Source: Bacteroidetes bacterium UBA1312 (GTDB taxonomy: Bacteria > Bacteroidota > Bacteroidia > Chitinophagales > Chitinophagaceae). Taken from it: a stretch of DNA of 44,318 nucleotides. Positions 16,560 through 24,200 of this stretch are shown one piece after another (position 1 is the stretch's first letter; each line of letters starts with the position of its first letter). The translations under genes were made by a program, and so were the position numbers. The notes under the pieces were generated by a model. That model was not told the DNA's origin and ran no database searches. It saw nothing but the letters and a program-made list of their open reading frames with translations. The stretch covers positions 1 to 44,318 of the forward strand of contig DBTQ01000026.1 in assembly GCA_002307135.1 (NCBI GenBank), in the 5' to 3' direction.

Positions 16560-16594
16560 AGATGGGGTATCCTGCAACGCAGGATGCCCCATCT
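16560..16594 (+). terminator. Terminator after the pirin gene
   Basis: A 16-bp stem (one G-T pair) with a 3-nt loop is formed by AGATGGGGTATCCTGC and its complement, 19 nt after the pirin stop. The following T-run is short (GTTTTG). Confidence 0.75.
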
Positions 16595-16700
16595 GTTTTG
16601 CAGAACTTTAGCCATCAACAGTTTCCTATTATTTCGGCCAGTATCATCTTTTGTGATTGTGGATTAAGTTTATAAAATAAAAGACGAATTAATGCCCTTA

Positions 16701-16708
16701 TAACTTTG
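16701..16708 (+). promoter_or_regulatory. -7 box of the rhomboid gene
   Basis: TAACTTTG matches TAnnTTTG exactly, 18 nt before the ATG at 16727. The alternative TTG start at 16706 falls inside this box, which argues for the ATG. Confidence 0.5.
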
Positions 16709-16726
16709 GGTACAAATTATAAATTT

Positions 16727-17695
16727 ATGGAAGTCCTGAATGATATGGGCTATACGGAAGAAATCGGAACCTATGAATTGAATCAAAACCAATTTATGAC
16801 GGTTGTACAAGAAGCTGTCGAAAGTCTGAATTGGTTTACCCACAATCTTACCGAACAACAAATCATCTGCCAAACACCTGCCAGTACTCATTCGCAGGGT
16901 GAAATAGTGAGGATTACATGGGCACAGGATAAAGCAATGCTGCACATCATGCCACTTAACGAATACTTTTGGGAGACGGCACAAAACGAACATATTGCAG
17001 CATCTTTTAAACAAGCTATTGCTACTGCCGCTACAGAGCAACATAAAGCAAACCGTAGCATACACCCGATGCACCGCGAAAAATTTGGTGCGCTTGTTAT
17101 TTCAAAAACTTACCTGGTTACACCGCTGATCGTGTATAGTATTGCGCTTGTATTCTTAGCAATGGTATTGTTTGGAGTGTCTCCGGTCCAGCCTAAGGTA
17201 GATACACTTTTGTCCTGGGGCGGCATTTTCAGGGGAGCAGTTGTGGGCGGTGAATGGTGGCGTTTGATCACTTATATGTTTTTGCACAGTGGTATTATGC
17301 ATTTGCTCATGAATACGTATGCATTATTATATATTGGTATGTTTTTAGAGCCTCTGTTGGGCAAAGCACGTTTCATTTCGGCTTACTTGCTGACGGGTAT
17401 CTGCGCGGGTCTTACCAGTATTATGATGCATCCATGGAGTGTTGGCGTAGGTGCGTCAGGTGCCATATTTGGTATGTATGGCGTGTTTTTCTCCTTGTTG
17501 ACCACTAACCATTTACAGCGGACTGCAAAAAAGACAATGCTCAGGAGCATTTTGTTCTTTATTGTGTTTAACCTGTTTATGGGTATGCAGGGCAATGTGG
17601 ACAACGCAGCACATATAGGAGGTTTGTTCAGCGGCATCCTTATGGGGTATGCCTATTATCCCGGTATCCGTAATCAGGTTGCTCCGAAAGGGTAA
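16727..17695 (+). CDS. Rhomboid-family intramembrane serine protease
   Basis: This 322-aa protein from the ATG at 16727 has a cytosolic N-terminal domain (about 1-125) and a six-helix rhomboid domain. The catalytic dyad is present: Ser244 in 'GASGAIFG' and His296 in 'AAHIGG'. The HxxxN oxyanion motif is seen in 'HSGIMHLLMN', so the enzyme should be active. It cleaves transmembrane helices of other membrane proteins; substrates are unknown. The N-terminal domain, with 'EIVRITWAQDKAMLHI', has an alternating strand pattern and no family I can name. It lies alone between two convergent/tandem units. Confidence 0.88.
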   Translation: MEVLNDMGYTEEIGTYELNQNQFMTVVQEAVESLNWFTHNLTEQQIICQTPASTHSQGEIVRITWAQDKAMLHIMPLNEYFWETAQNEHIAASFKQAIATAATEQHKANRSIHPMHREKFGALVISKTYLVTPLIVYSIALVFLAMVLFGVSPVQPKVDTLLSWGGIFRGAVVGGEWWRLITYMFLHSGIMHLLMNTYALLYIGMFLEPLLGKARFISAYLLTGICAGLTSIMMHPWSVGVGASGAIFGMYGVFFSLLTTNHLQRTAKKTMLRSILFFIVFNLFMGMQGNVDNAAHIGGLFSGILMGYAYYPGIRNQVAPKG

Positions 17696-17791
17696 ATAGC
17701 CGCTATTACCATGCTTACTTGAGCTGTAATAGTATTGGTTCTATTCACGTTGTCACGGTTAGTGATTTAAAATAGTACCTGTTTGAATTTC

Positions 17792-19303
17792 TTATTTTGT
17801 GGTATCATTATTCCATTCAAAAAACTGATCCACATCCTTTTTGAATTGTATCATGGAAGGCTTGTTGATGTAATACATGTGCCCGGCCTGATAAAAATAA
17901 TGGCGTAGATTTTTTCGTACATCGGGGTGCAGGAACATGTGCTCGATGTCGTATTGCGCAGTGAAATAGGGTGTTGCAAAATCGTAGTAGCCACTACCAA
18001 CATATACTTTGAGATGTGTATTTTTAGTCATAGCATCCCGCAGGCTTTCAGCTACATTCAGGAATCGGTTTTGTACGTTATTATAATTCTAGGGATAAAC
18101 ATTTCCGAAGATATTGTAAGGGTTCTCTTCTTTAAAGTGTAGATTTTTCAAAAAATAGTCATTGATTGTACTTACAAACGGGCCATCAACATTGGTAAAA
18201 GAAGGATCAAAATCGACGTATTCACCTGCATTATCTCTGTTCCTGCCTGTAAATCGCGCATCAAAACGACCAATGGAAAGCTCTTCATTGCGCAACAACT
18301 CTTTGTAGAAACGATTATCGTCCACACGTAAGTTGGCTTGCAGGATATAGGTTTTACTCAGTCCCGTGAAATAGCTCATGCGTTCCGCAATCTTTTCTTT
18401 TTCCTCATTACTTAGTTTTTCTCCTTTGAGCAATGCGGGTGCATATTCATTTATGGCAAATTCTTCAGACGCACGCAGTGTTTTTTGTAAATCGCTTTGT
18501 AATACTGGGGCTAATTTTTTATGATACCATGCAGCAGCAGTGTAGCTGGGTATATATAGCGCAAGAGGTAGCTCATTACCTACATAATAATTATTAGTTC
18601 CAAAATTGAGAATAGGTGAGATAAGAAAAATGCCATTGATGTATATACGGTAATTGTCGGTAAGGAATGATGCAAGACCGGCAGCACGAGTAGTTCCATA
18701 GCTTTCGCCAGCTAAATATTTGGGAGAAGCCCAGCGTTCGTAGCTCGATAAAAAGTTACGAATAAATAAACCAATACTTTGTACATCTTCATTGTAGCCA
18801 TGAAATTGATGTGGGTTTTCACTATTGACAGCACGACTATATCCTGTTGCAACAGGATCTATAAATACGAGATCGGTTTTGTCGAGCCAAGTAAATTCGT
18901 TGTTGGTAATATGATAGGGTGGTGGAGGTGCTGTACCGTCGTCTTTTAATACTAAACGTTTGGGGCCTAAGGCACCAATATGCAGCCAAACAGAACAAGA
19001 CCCAGGACCTCCATTGAATGTGAAGCAAATGGGTCTTGTAGCCACATCTTCATGCATTTTTTTGTAGTAGGTGAAAAACACTTTGGCAATTATTTTGCCT
19101 GTGTCATTTTTTAAATTCAAATAACCGGTATATGCGGTATAGTCTATCACTTTGCCATATTGGGTAGTGACAGAGCCATTGCTGCTTACAACTGTAATTC
19201 CAGCAGGTGTAAGCTCATTTTTAAAATCAGTTTCTTTGTTTTGTTTTTGTGCAGTCACTATTGAAGATGTAGCGAGCAATAGGCTGAGTAAAAAATATTT
19301 CAT
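17792..19303 (-). pseudogene. S10 serine carboxypeptidase gene interrupted by an amber codon
   Basis: A signal peptide (MKYFLLSLLLATSSIVTA) is followed by an S10 peptidase domain: oxyanion loop 'FNGGPGSCSVW', then GESYG with nucleophile Ser201. A TAG at 18089-18091 stops the frame at codon 405. The same frame runs on without indel for 98 codons and carries Asp441 ('GYYDFATPYF') and His475 ('AGHMYYI'), the rest of the triad. Homologues usually have 'YPWNY' here, so TGG to TAG is the likely change. The 404-aa product would lack the Asp and His and be inactive. TAG is used as a normal stop elsewhere in the window (for example 38032-38034), so recoding is unlikely. Confidence 0.85.
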
Positions 19304-19406
19304 GATATGTGTACCAATGATTAAGTTTTGTAAAATACAAAAACTTGATAGGAGTTCTTGTATTGATGAAAAATTATTTTCGGAGAGCTTTATGCAATAG
19401 GTTAAC

Positions 19407-19443
19407 GTAAAAAAGCCCCGAATAATATATTCGGGGCTTTTAC
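19407..19443 (-). terminator. Terminator after the Gly/Tyr/Arg-rich gene
   Basis: A 14-bp perfect stem (AAAAGCCCCGAATA and complement) with a 3-nt loop and A/T runs on both sides. It lies just past the stop of the minus-strand gene at 19456 and upstream of the peptidase gene. Confidence 0.85.
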
Positions 19444-19455
19444 TTCAATTTTTTA

Positions 19456-19815
19456 TTAAAATCCGATGTTGACACGTACCCTTGGTCCTCTGAAATATGG
19501 ACGAGGAGGCGCACAATAACGTGGGCGTTGATAAGCATAGACTGGAGCTACTGGTTGATAAACAGCTACATTAGGGGCATAGTATCCTTGATTGCAGTTT
19601 GGTCTGTAATATCCTCTGCCATATCCATAACCTCTATCATATCCGCGATTATAACCTCTGTTTTCATAACCTCGGTTGTATTCTCTATTTTCGCAACCTC
19701 TGTCATATCCACGATCATAATGTCCTCCGCCTCTGTGACCGTATCCTTGCGCATTTGCATTGCTGGTGAAAGCCAATAAAATAGTTACTGCGACTAAAAT
19801 CATTCCGTTTTTCAT
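19456..19815 (-). CDS. Secreted Gly/Tyr/Arg-rich low-complexity protein
   Basis: This 119-aa protein has a signal peptide (MKNGMILVAVTILLAFTSNANA). About eight short tandem repeats of the form RGY(D/E/N)RG occupy residues 25-70. A Pro/Tyr-rich tail ends in a basic 'RGPRVRVNIGF'. Such repeats are intrinsically disordered and are seen in surface or envelope-associated proteins of Bacteroidota; I cannot assign a function. The repetitive DNA makes length variation between strains likely. It is a monocistronic unit with its own terminator. Confidence 0.7.
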   Translation of the reverse strand: MKNGMILVAVTILLAFTSNANAQGYGHRGGGHYDRGYDRGCENREYNRGYENRGYNRGYDRGYGYGRGYYRPNCNQGYYAPNVAVYQPVAPVYAYQRPRYCAPPRPYFRGPRVRVNIGF

Positions 19816-19944
19816 AATTGTATGTTTTAAAAAAAGGTTTTAAATATCAAATACAATGCTATGACTGGAGCTTGGTTAAATAGTTTAAAAGCAGTACAAA
19901 TTTTTTGAAAATACTTTTTTGCTGGCCTTATTGTTTACTTATAA

Positions 19945-20910
19945 TTACAGTAATTGTTTTATCAGTTGTTCCTGCGAAATACCTTCCGCTTCTGCTTTAT
20001 AATTGCGCACAACGCGATGTCTCAATACTGATAAGGCCATAGCTTTCACATCATCTATATCCGGAGAATATTTTCCATTAATCAATGCGTGGCATTTTGC
20101 GGCTAATATGAGGTACTGCGAAGCACGAGGACCTGCACCGTATGCAATATATTGTTGGGTAAGTGTAGGGGCTGTATTGTTTTGTGGCCTTGTTTTTTGA
20201 GCCAACGACACTGCATATTCCAGTACATTGTCCGCAACAGGTACACGACGCACCAGTTCTTGGAATGTTTGTATAGATGCCGCGTCCAATACTTTAGATA
20301 AAGTAGGCATGGGTGTACCTGTAGTATTACGAACAATTGTCACCTCTTCATTAAAAGAAGGGTAGTCGAGATGAATCATAAACATAAAGCGGTCTAGTTG
20401 CGCTTCAGGTAATGGGTATGTACCTTCTTGTTCAATTGGGTTTTGCGTAGCCAATACAAAAAAAGGTGTAGGTAATTTATATTCGTGTCCGGCAGCTGTT
20501 ACTGTTTTTTCCTGCATCGCTTCGAGTAATGCAGCTTGCGTTTTGGGTGGCGTCCGGTTGATTTCATCCGCTAAAATGATGTTGGCAAAAACAGGGCCTT
20601 TAATGAAGCGAAAATTTCTGTTTTCGTCCAATATTTCTGCACCAACAATATCTCCGGGCATAAGGTCAGGTGTAAATTGTATGCGCTTGAAAGATAAATC
20701 CAACACATCGGCAACTGTTTTTATCAATAATGTTTTGGCTAGACCAGGAACACCTACTAACAGACTGTGTCCGTTGCAGAGTATGGAAATAAGTAATTGA
20801 TCCACTACTTCGTGCTGACCAACGATTACTTGCCCAATAGTTTTTTTAATTGCTTCAAATTGTACCTTTAGCGCATCCGCGGCTGCTACATCAGAATTGT
20901 ATAATGACAT
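19945..20910 (-). CDS. MoxR-family AAA+ ATPase
   Basis: This is a 321-aa cytosolic AAA+ protein of the MoxR type. It shows Walker A GVPGLAKT (53-60), Walker B 'IILADEINRTP' (111-121), sensor 1 'ATQNPIEQEGTYPLPEAQLDRF' and an arginine-containing C-terminal lid. MoxR proteins act as chaperone-like ATPases, usually encoded next to DUF58 and von Willebrand (Bat) proteins that act as substrates or adaptors. None of these partners is next to this gene: the next minus-strand gene is the Gly-rich protein. It is divergent from the MazG-like gene with a 70-nt gap. Confidence 0.9.
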   Translation of the reverse strand: MSLYNSDVAAADALKVQFEAIKKTIGQVIVGQHEVVDQLLISILCNGHSLLVGVPGLAKTLLIKTVADVLDLSFKRIQFTPDLMPGDIVGAEILDENRNFRFIKGPVFANIILADEINRTPPKTQAALLEAMQEKTVTAAGHEYKLPTPFFVLATQNPIEQEGTYPLPEAQLDRFMFMIHLDYPSFNEEVTIVRNTTGTPMPTLSKVLDAASIQTFQELVRRVPVADNVLEYAVSLAQKTRPQNNTAPTLTQQYIAYGAGPRASQYLILAAKCHALINGKYSPDIDDVKAMALSVLRHRVVRNYKAEAEGISQEQLIKQLL

Positions 20911-20980
20911 GGTTTAAAAATTCTCTTTCGTGGCGTGGAAGTTCTTAAATTTTGTGCTAACAAACAAAAACAATTGTACA

Positions 20981-21319
20981 ATGACAAGTGATTTAACTTT
21001 AAAACAAGCGCAACAGGATGTAGATAACTGGATAAAAACGATTGGTGTGCGCTATTTTGGTGAGTTAACTAATTTAGGTATTCTAATGGAAGAGGTGGGA
21101 GAACTCTCACGGGTAATGGTCAGACGTTATGGCGAACAATCCAGTAAACAAAGTGACGAAGACAAAAATATGGACGATGAAATGGCAGATGTGCTCTGGG
21201 TTTTGCTCTGTCTTGCCAATCAAACAGGAGTTGATTTGACAGAGTCGTTTCATAGAAACATGGAAAAGAAAACAAAGAGAGATGCAGATCGGCATAAAAA
21301 CAATACCAAATTGCAATAG
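20981..21319 (+). CDS. MazG-like nucleotide pyrophosphohydrolase
   Basis: This 112-aa protein is one all-alpha NTP-PPase module. The Mg-binding motif EExxE ... ExxD appears as 'MEEVGELSRVM' and 'DEMADVLWVL'. It should hydrolyse NTPs or dNTPs to monophosphates and act in nucleotide-pool cleaning. I start at the ATG at 20981, which has an A-rich leader; a frame reaching back to 20930 would run into the divergent MoxR leader. The methyltransferase gene follows after 56 nt. Confidence 0.85.
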   Translation: MTSDLTLKQAQQDVDNWIKTIGVRYFGELTNLGILMEEVGELSRVMVRRYGEQSSKQSDEDKNMDDEMADVLWVLLCLANQTGVDLTESFHRNMEKKTKRDADRHKNNTKLQ

Positions 21320-21375
21320 TCTTTTCATTGAACTTCTGCCTATAAAGATCAAAAACACTTAATTTCGCCGTGGTT

Positions 21376-22110
21376 ATGGAAAAAATAAGTTGGTTCGAAA
21401 GTTGGTTCAATTCGCCGTACTACAATATTTTGTATCAAAAGCGAGATATGCATGAGGCTGAAAATTTTACAGACGCTTTATTGGGATACCTAAATCCTGC
21501 TGCAGGAAGCCGTGTAGTAGATATTGGGTGTGGCGAAGGTCGCTTTTCTATTCAATTTGCTAATAATGGTTTTGATGTTATTGGTATTGACCTTGCAGAG
21601 AACAGGATTGAAATTGCTAACGAAAATAGCAACGAACATTTGCAGTTTTTTGTACACGACATGCGCTTCCCTTTTTATATTAACTACTTCGATTATGCAT
21701 TTAATTTGTTTACCAGCTTTGGCTATTTTTCGAGTAATAGAGATAATGTATTGGCTGCGAAATCTTTTGCGGCAGGATTAAAAAAAGGAGGAACCTTAGT
21801 TGTAGATTACCTCAATAAAGATGCAGTGTTAGCACAACTCATTCCTGAAGCAACTATTGAAAGAGAAGGTATTGTCTTTCATGTGAAAAAGAAATACGAC
21901 GGAACTCATATCATAAAAGATATTCGATTTACGGATTCGGAAGGTATAGCAAAGCACTATACAGAAAGAGTTTCTGCATTCAGTCTTAGTGATTTTGAAA
22001 TGCTATTCACTAATGCTGGATTGACATTAACCGATACTTTTGGTGATTATACATTGTCACCTTTTGATGCTACTAAGTCTCCACGCTTGATTATGGTTTT
22101 TAAAAAATAA
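21376..22110 (+). CDS. Class I SAM-dependent methyltransferase
   Basis: This 244-aa Rossmann methyltransferase shows motif I 'VVDIGCGEGRFS' (SAM-binding Gly loop) followed by 'VIGIDLAENRIEIA', whose Asp binds the ribose. The N-terminal 'WFESWFNSPYYNILYQKRD' is typical of a Bacteroidota subgroup of unknown substrate. The ATG at 21376 is preferred to a GTG two codons earlier. It ends 3 nt before the PAP2 gene, so the two are in one operon; a lipid-like or isoprenoid substrate is possible but speculative. Confidence 0.8.
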   Translation: MEKISWFESWFNSPYYNILYQKRDMHEAENFTDALLGYLNPAAGSRVVDIGCGEGRFSIQFANNGFDVIGIDLAENRIEIANENSNEHLQFFVHDMRFPFYINYFDYAFNLFTSFGYFSSNRDNVLAAKSFAAGLKKGGTLVVDYLNKDAVLAQLIPEATIEREGIVFHVKKKYDGTHIIKDIRFTDSEGIAKHYTERVSAFSLSDFEMLFTNAGLTLTDTFGDYTLSPFDATKSPRLIMVFKK

Positions 22111-22113
22111 TAC

Positions 22114-22713
22114 ATGCTGGATCATTTTTTAAAAAGTTTATTGCAATTAGACCATAATGTGTGGTATAAAGTAAATGTAGTGTGGCAAAATTCAATATTG
22201 GATACAGTTGCACCCATTTTGCGCAATCCAAATACATGGATCCCTCTCTATATATTCTTGGCGATAATTATACCCTACAAATTTGGCAAAAAAGGATTAC
22301 TCTGGTGTCTTGGATTTCTCATCACATTCGCATTAAGTGATTATACAAGTGCCTCCATTATTAAACCCATGGTATGTAGGGTTCGGCCTTGCAACGATGT
22401 TGCTGTCAATAAAATAATGCACCTTATTGTAACTTGTGGTAGTGGTTACAGTTTTCCATCATCTCATGCGGCCAATCATTTCGCACTCGCATTTTTTATG
22501 ATCTTTTCGCTGCGTAAAACGATTAAATGGATTTGGTTAGTAGCTCCTATTTGGGCTTTTTCTATTGCATACTCACAAGTGTATGTTGGTGTTCACTATC
22601 CTTTAGATGTTACTTGTGGTGCCTTATTAGGCATCCTTGTCGGATTTATTACGGGACGCTTTTTTGAAACAAAAATTTCATTTGCATCATTACCCAATAA
22701 AAAACGATCTTAG
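22114..22713 (+). CDS. PAP2-family membrane phosphatase
   Basis: This 199-aa inner-membrane protein has about five helices and the three phosphatase motifs: Lys84 ... Arg91-Pro92 ('KPMVCRVRP'), 'PSSHAAN' (His118) and 'SQVYVGVHYPLD' (His161, Asp165). The third motif normally reads SRx5Hx3D; here Arg is Gln155, a change I would want compared across relatives. Enzymes of this type dephosphorylate undecaprenyl diphosphate or phosphatidyl lipids at the periplasmic face. It is translationally close-coupled to the preceding methyltransferase. Confidence 0.85.
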   Translation: MLDHFLKSLLQLDHNVWYKVNVVWQNSILDTVAPILRNPNTWIPLYIFLAIIIPYKFGKKGLLWCLGFLITFALSDYTSASIIKPMVCRVRPCNDVAVNKIMHLIVTCGSGYSFPSSHAANHFALAFFMIFSLRKTIKWIWLVAPIWAFSIAYSQVYVGVHYPLDVTCGALLGILVGFITGRFFETKISFASLPNKKRS

Positions 22714-22725
22714 TTGATCCAAGCA

Positions 22726-23526
22726 TTAAAGCTTTTCTACGATCCAAAGGTCTTGCTGTAAACCCCAGCTTTGTTGCTTCCCTGACTGATGCGACAATAC
22801 TTTTGCTTTATGTGCAAATAATTTTTCCATAAATGCAGGCGGCTGATAAGCCACATACATTCTATGTCCCTCTTTTACGTTAGAACGTGTAACCAACTCC
22901 CCCTTTTCGTATTGACCAAGTTCGGCTTCTATCATATTTTGTTTGGTGATATCGCCATGAGTTGTGATAAACAATACACCCCCTGGCTTCAATACACGTA
23001 ACAATTCATCTATCCATTCATAATGGCTATGTTCTGATAAGTGTGTGAAAATGGAAAGGCCATATACTAGATCCATTTCTCCCGTATTAAATAGGAGTGG
23101 AGGGTTTAGCTCGTTTTTTTTAAATGTTACATTCGGTATATTTTTTGCGCACCAAGTTACATATTCGGGATTATAATCACTGCCAAAAAATGAACAGTCA
23201 TTTCCAATAATTGTAGGTAGGTGACGAATAACACGCCCAGGACCGCAGCCCCAGTCAAGTATATTCCAATTTTTGATTATCTTAAAATTGTCGATCTCTT
23301 TTTTTATCCATTCAGCAGTGTCTTTGCCCGAGTCAAAATAACGCTGATAGTCTAGTCGAAATGTTTCATAAACCATGTAAGGCGGAGGAAAAGACTCATT
23401 CGGATACCTTTTTTTGAATGCTTTATTTTTCGAATTGTTTTTTTGACGGATAACAGTAAAGCGTGCATAATCTATTATATAGATAAGCCCCACGCGTCGG
23501 AGTAAATTCACCATTTTTTGCTTCAT
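22726..23526 (-). CDS. Class I SAM-dependent methyltransferase
   Basis: This is a 266-aa protein with motif I 'NILDWGCGPGRVIRHLP' and post-I 'FFGSDYNPEYV', followed by 'ELLRVLKPGGVLFITTHG', typical of the methyltransferase type 11/25 group. A basic, hydrophobic N-terminal segment (1-40) precedes the domain. It is convergent with the PAP2 gene (12-nt gap) and divergent from the rimP operon. The substrate is unknown; such genes are often near polysaccharide genes, as glf and GT2 are here about 5 kb away. Confidence 0.8.
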   Translation of the reverse strand: MKQKMVNLLRRVGLIYIIDYARFTVIRQKNNSKNKAFKKRYPNESFPPPYMVYETFRLDYQRYFDSGKDTAEWIKKEIDNFKIIKNWNILDWGCGPGRVIRHLPTIIGNDCSFFGSDYNPEYVTWCAKNIPNVTFKKNELNPPLLFNTGEMDLVYGLSIFTHLSEHSHYEWIDELLRVLKPGGVLFITTHGDITKQNMIEAELGQYEKGELVTRSNVKEGHRMYVAYQPPAFMEKLFAHKAKVLSHQSGKQQSWGLQQDLWIVEKL

Positions 23527-23660
23527 ACGATGCGCAAATAAACTAAGAAAATGCTATATTAATTTAGGATAAGCTTATTTTTGTTTCAATATTAGTTTCA
23601 CTAAAATATTTTGTTAGGTTATTCTCGAGAATTATTTTTTATTTTACAGATACTTTAATG

Positions 23661-23668
23661 TACATTTG
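23661..23668 (+). promoter_or_regulatory. -7 box of the rimP-nusA-infB operon
   Basis: TACATTTG matches TAnnTTTG exactly. No good TTTG lies at the -33 position. Transcription would begin about 6-8 nt downstream, just before the hairpin at 23681. Confidence 0.5.
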
Positions 23669-23680
23669 CGCATTGTTTGG

Positions 23681-23712
23681 AAGGGAGCGCGTTAGGCGCT
23701 CCCTTATTTTTT
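23681..23712 (+). terminator. Attenuator-like hairpin in the rimP leader
   Basis: A perfect 10-bp stem (AAGGGAGCGC / GCGCTCCCTT) with a 5-nt loop is followed by ATTTTTTAAT, the form of an intrinsic terminator. It lies between the -7 box and the rimP ATG at 23721. No upstream plus-strand gene needs it, because the neighbour at 22726-23526 is divergent. It may attenuate the operon, or protect the 5' end of the mRNA. Confidence 0.65.
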
Positions 23713-23720
23713 AATAATTT

Positions 23721-24173
23721 ATGGAGATAACACAAAAGATAGAATCATTATTATTGCCTTTACTTGAGGATACCGATTTGTTTGTGGTGGATATAAAAAT
23801 TAATCCAACCAACAATATCGTCGTATTTTTGGACGCAGATGAAGGTGTGACCGTTGCTAAATGTACCAGCACGAACAAAAAATTATATGCCGCGATAGAA
23901 GATGCACAGCTTTTTGTAGATGGTGACTTTAGTTTGGAAGTATCAAGTGCAGGTGTAGGTGAGCCATTAAAACAACAACGTCAATATATCAAAAACGTTG
24001 GTAGGCTATTAGAAGTAACGCCATTGGAAGGTGATGTTTTTGAAGGTAAGCTTATTGCGGCTGACGATGAAAAAATATCAGTAGAAGTAGTGATATCTAA
24101 AAAGAAAGAAACAACAATAATAACAGTACCATATACCGCAATAAAGCAATCAACAGTACAAATTTCATTTTAA
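23721..24173 (+). CDS. rimP: Ribosome maturation factor RimP
   Basis: This 150-aa protein assists 30S subunit maturation. The N-terminal alpha/beta domain contains 'LFVVDIKINPTNNIVVFLDADEGVTVAKC' and the conserved 'YSLEVSSPG'-like segment is seen as 'FSLEVSSAGVGEPLK'. The C-terminal SH3-like domain is 'VGRLLEVTPLEGDVFEGKL' to the end. It is first in the conserved rimP-nusA-infB order, 27 nt before nusA. The ATG is directly preceded by the hairpin and an AT-rich spacer without Shine-Dalgarno. Confidence 0.93.
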   Translation: MEITQKIESLLLPLLEDTDLFVVDIKINPTNNIVVFLDADEGVTVAKCTSTNKKLYAAIEDAQLFVDGDFSLEVSSAGVGEPLKQQRQYIKNVGRLLEVTPLEGDVFEGKLIAADDEKISVEVVISKKKETTIITVPYTAIKQSTVQISF

Positions 24174-24200
24174 AAATAATCCTTTAAAAAATGATTAGTC

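Noticed and set aside
16706..16726. Upstream TTG start for the rhomboid gene
   Set aside because: The TTG lies inside an exact TAnnTTTG box, so it would precede the transcription start.
17792..18031. Independent 79-aa gene starting at an internal ATG
   Set aside because: It is the in-frame C-terminal part of the S10 peptidase after the amber codon, with no start signals of its own.
18089..18091. Stop-codon recoding (TAG as an amino acid)
   Set aside because: TAG is used as the ordinary stop for other genes here, for example the hybrid kinase at 38032-38034, and no suppressor tRNA was seen in the window.
21395..21425. A tRNA T-arm-like 'GGTTCAATTCG' string
   Set aside because: It is inside the methyltransferase coding sequence and no cloverleaf can be drawn around it.
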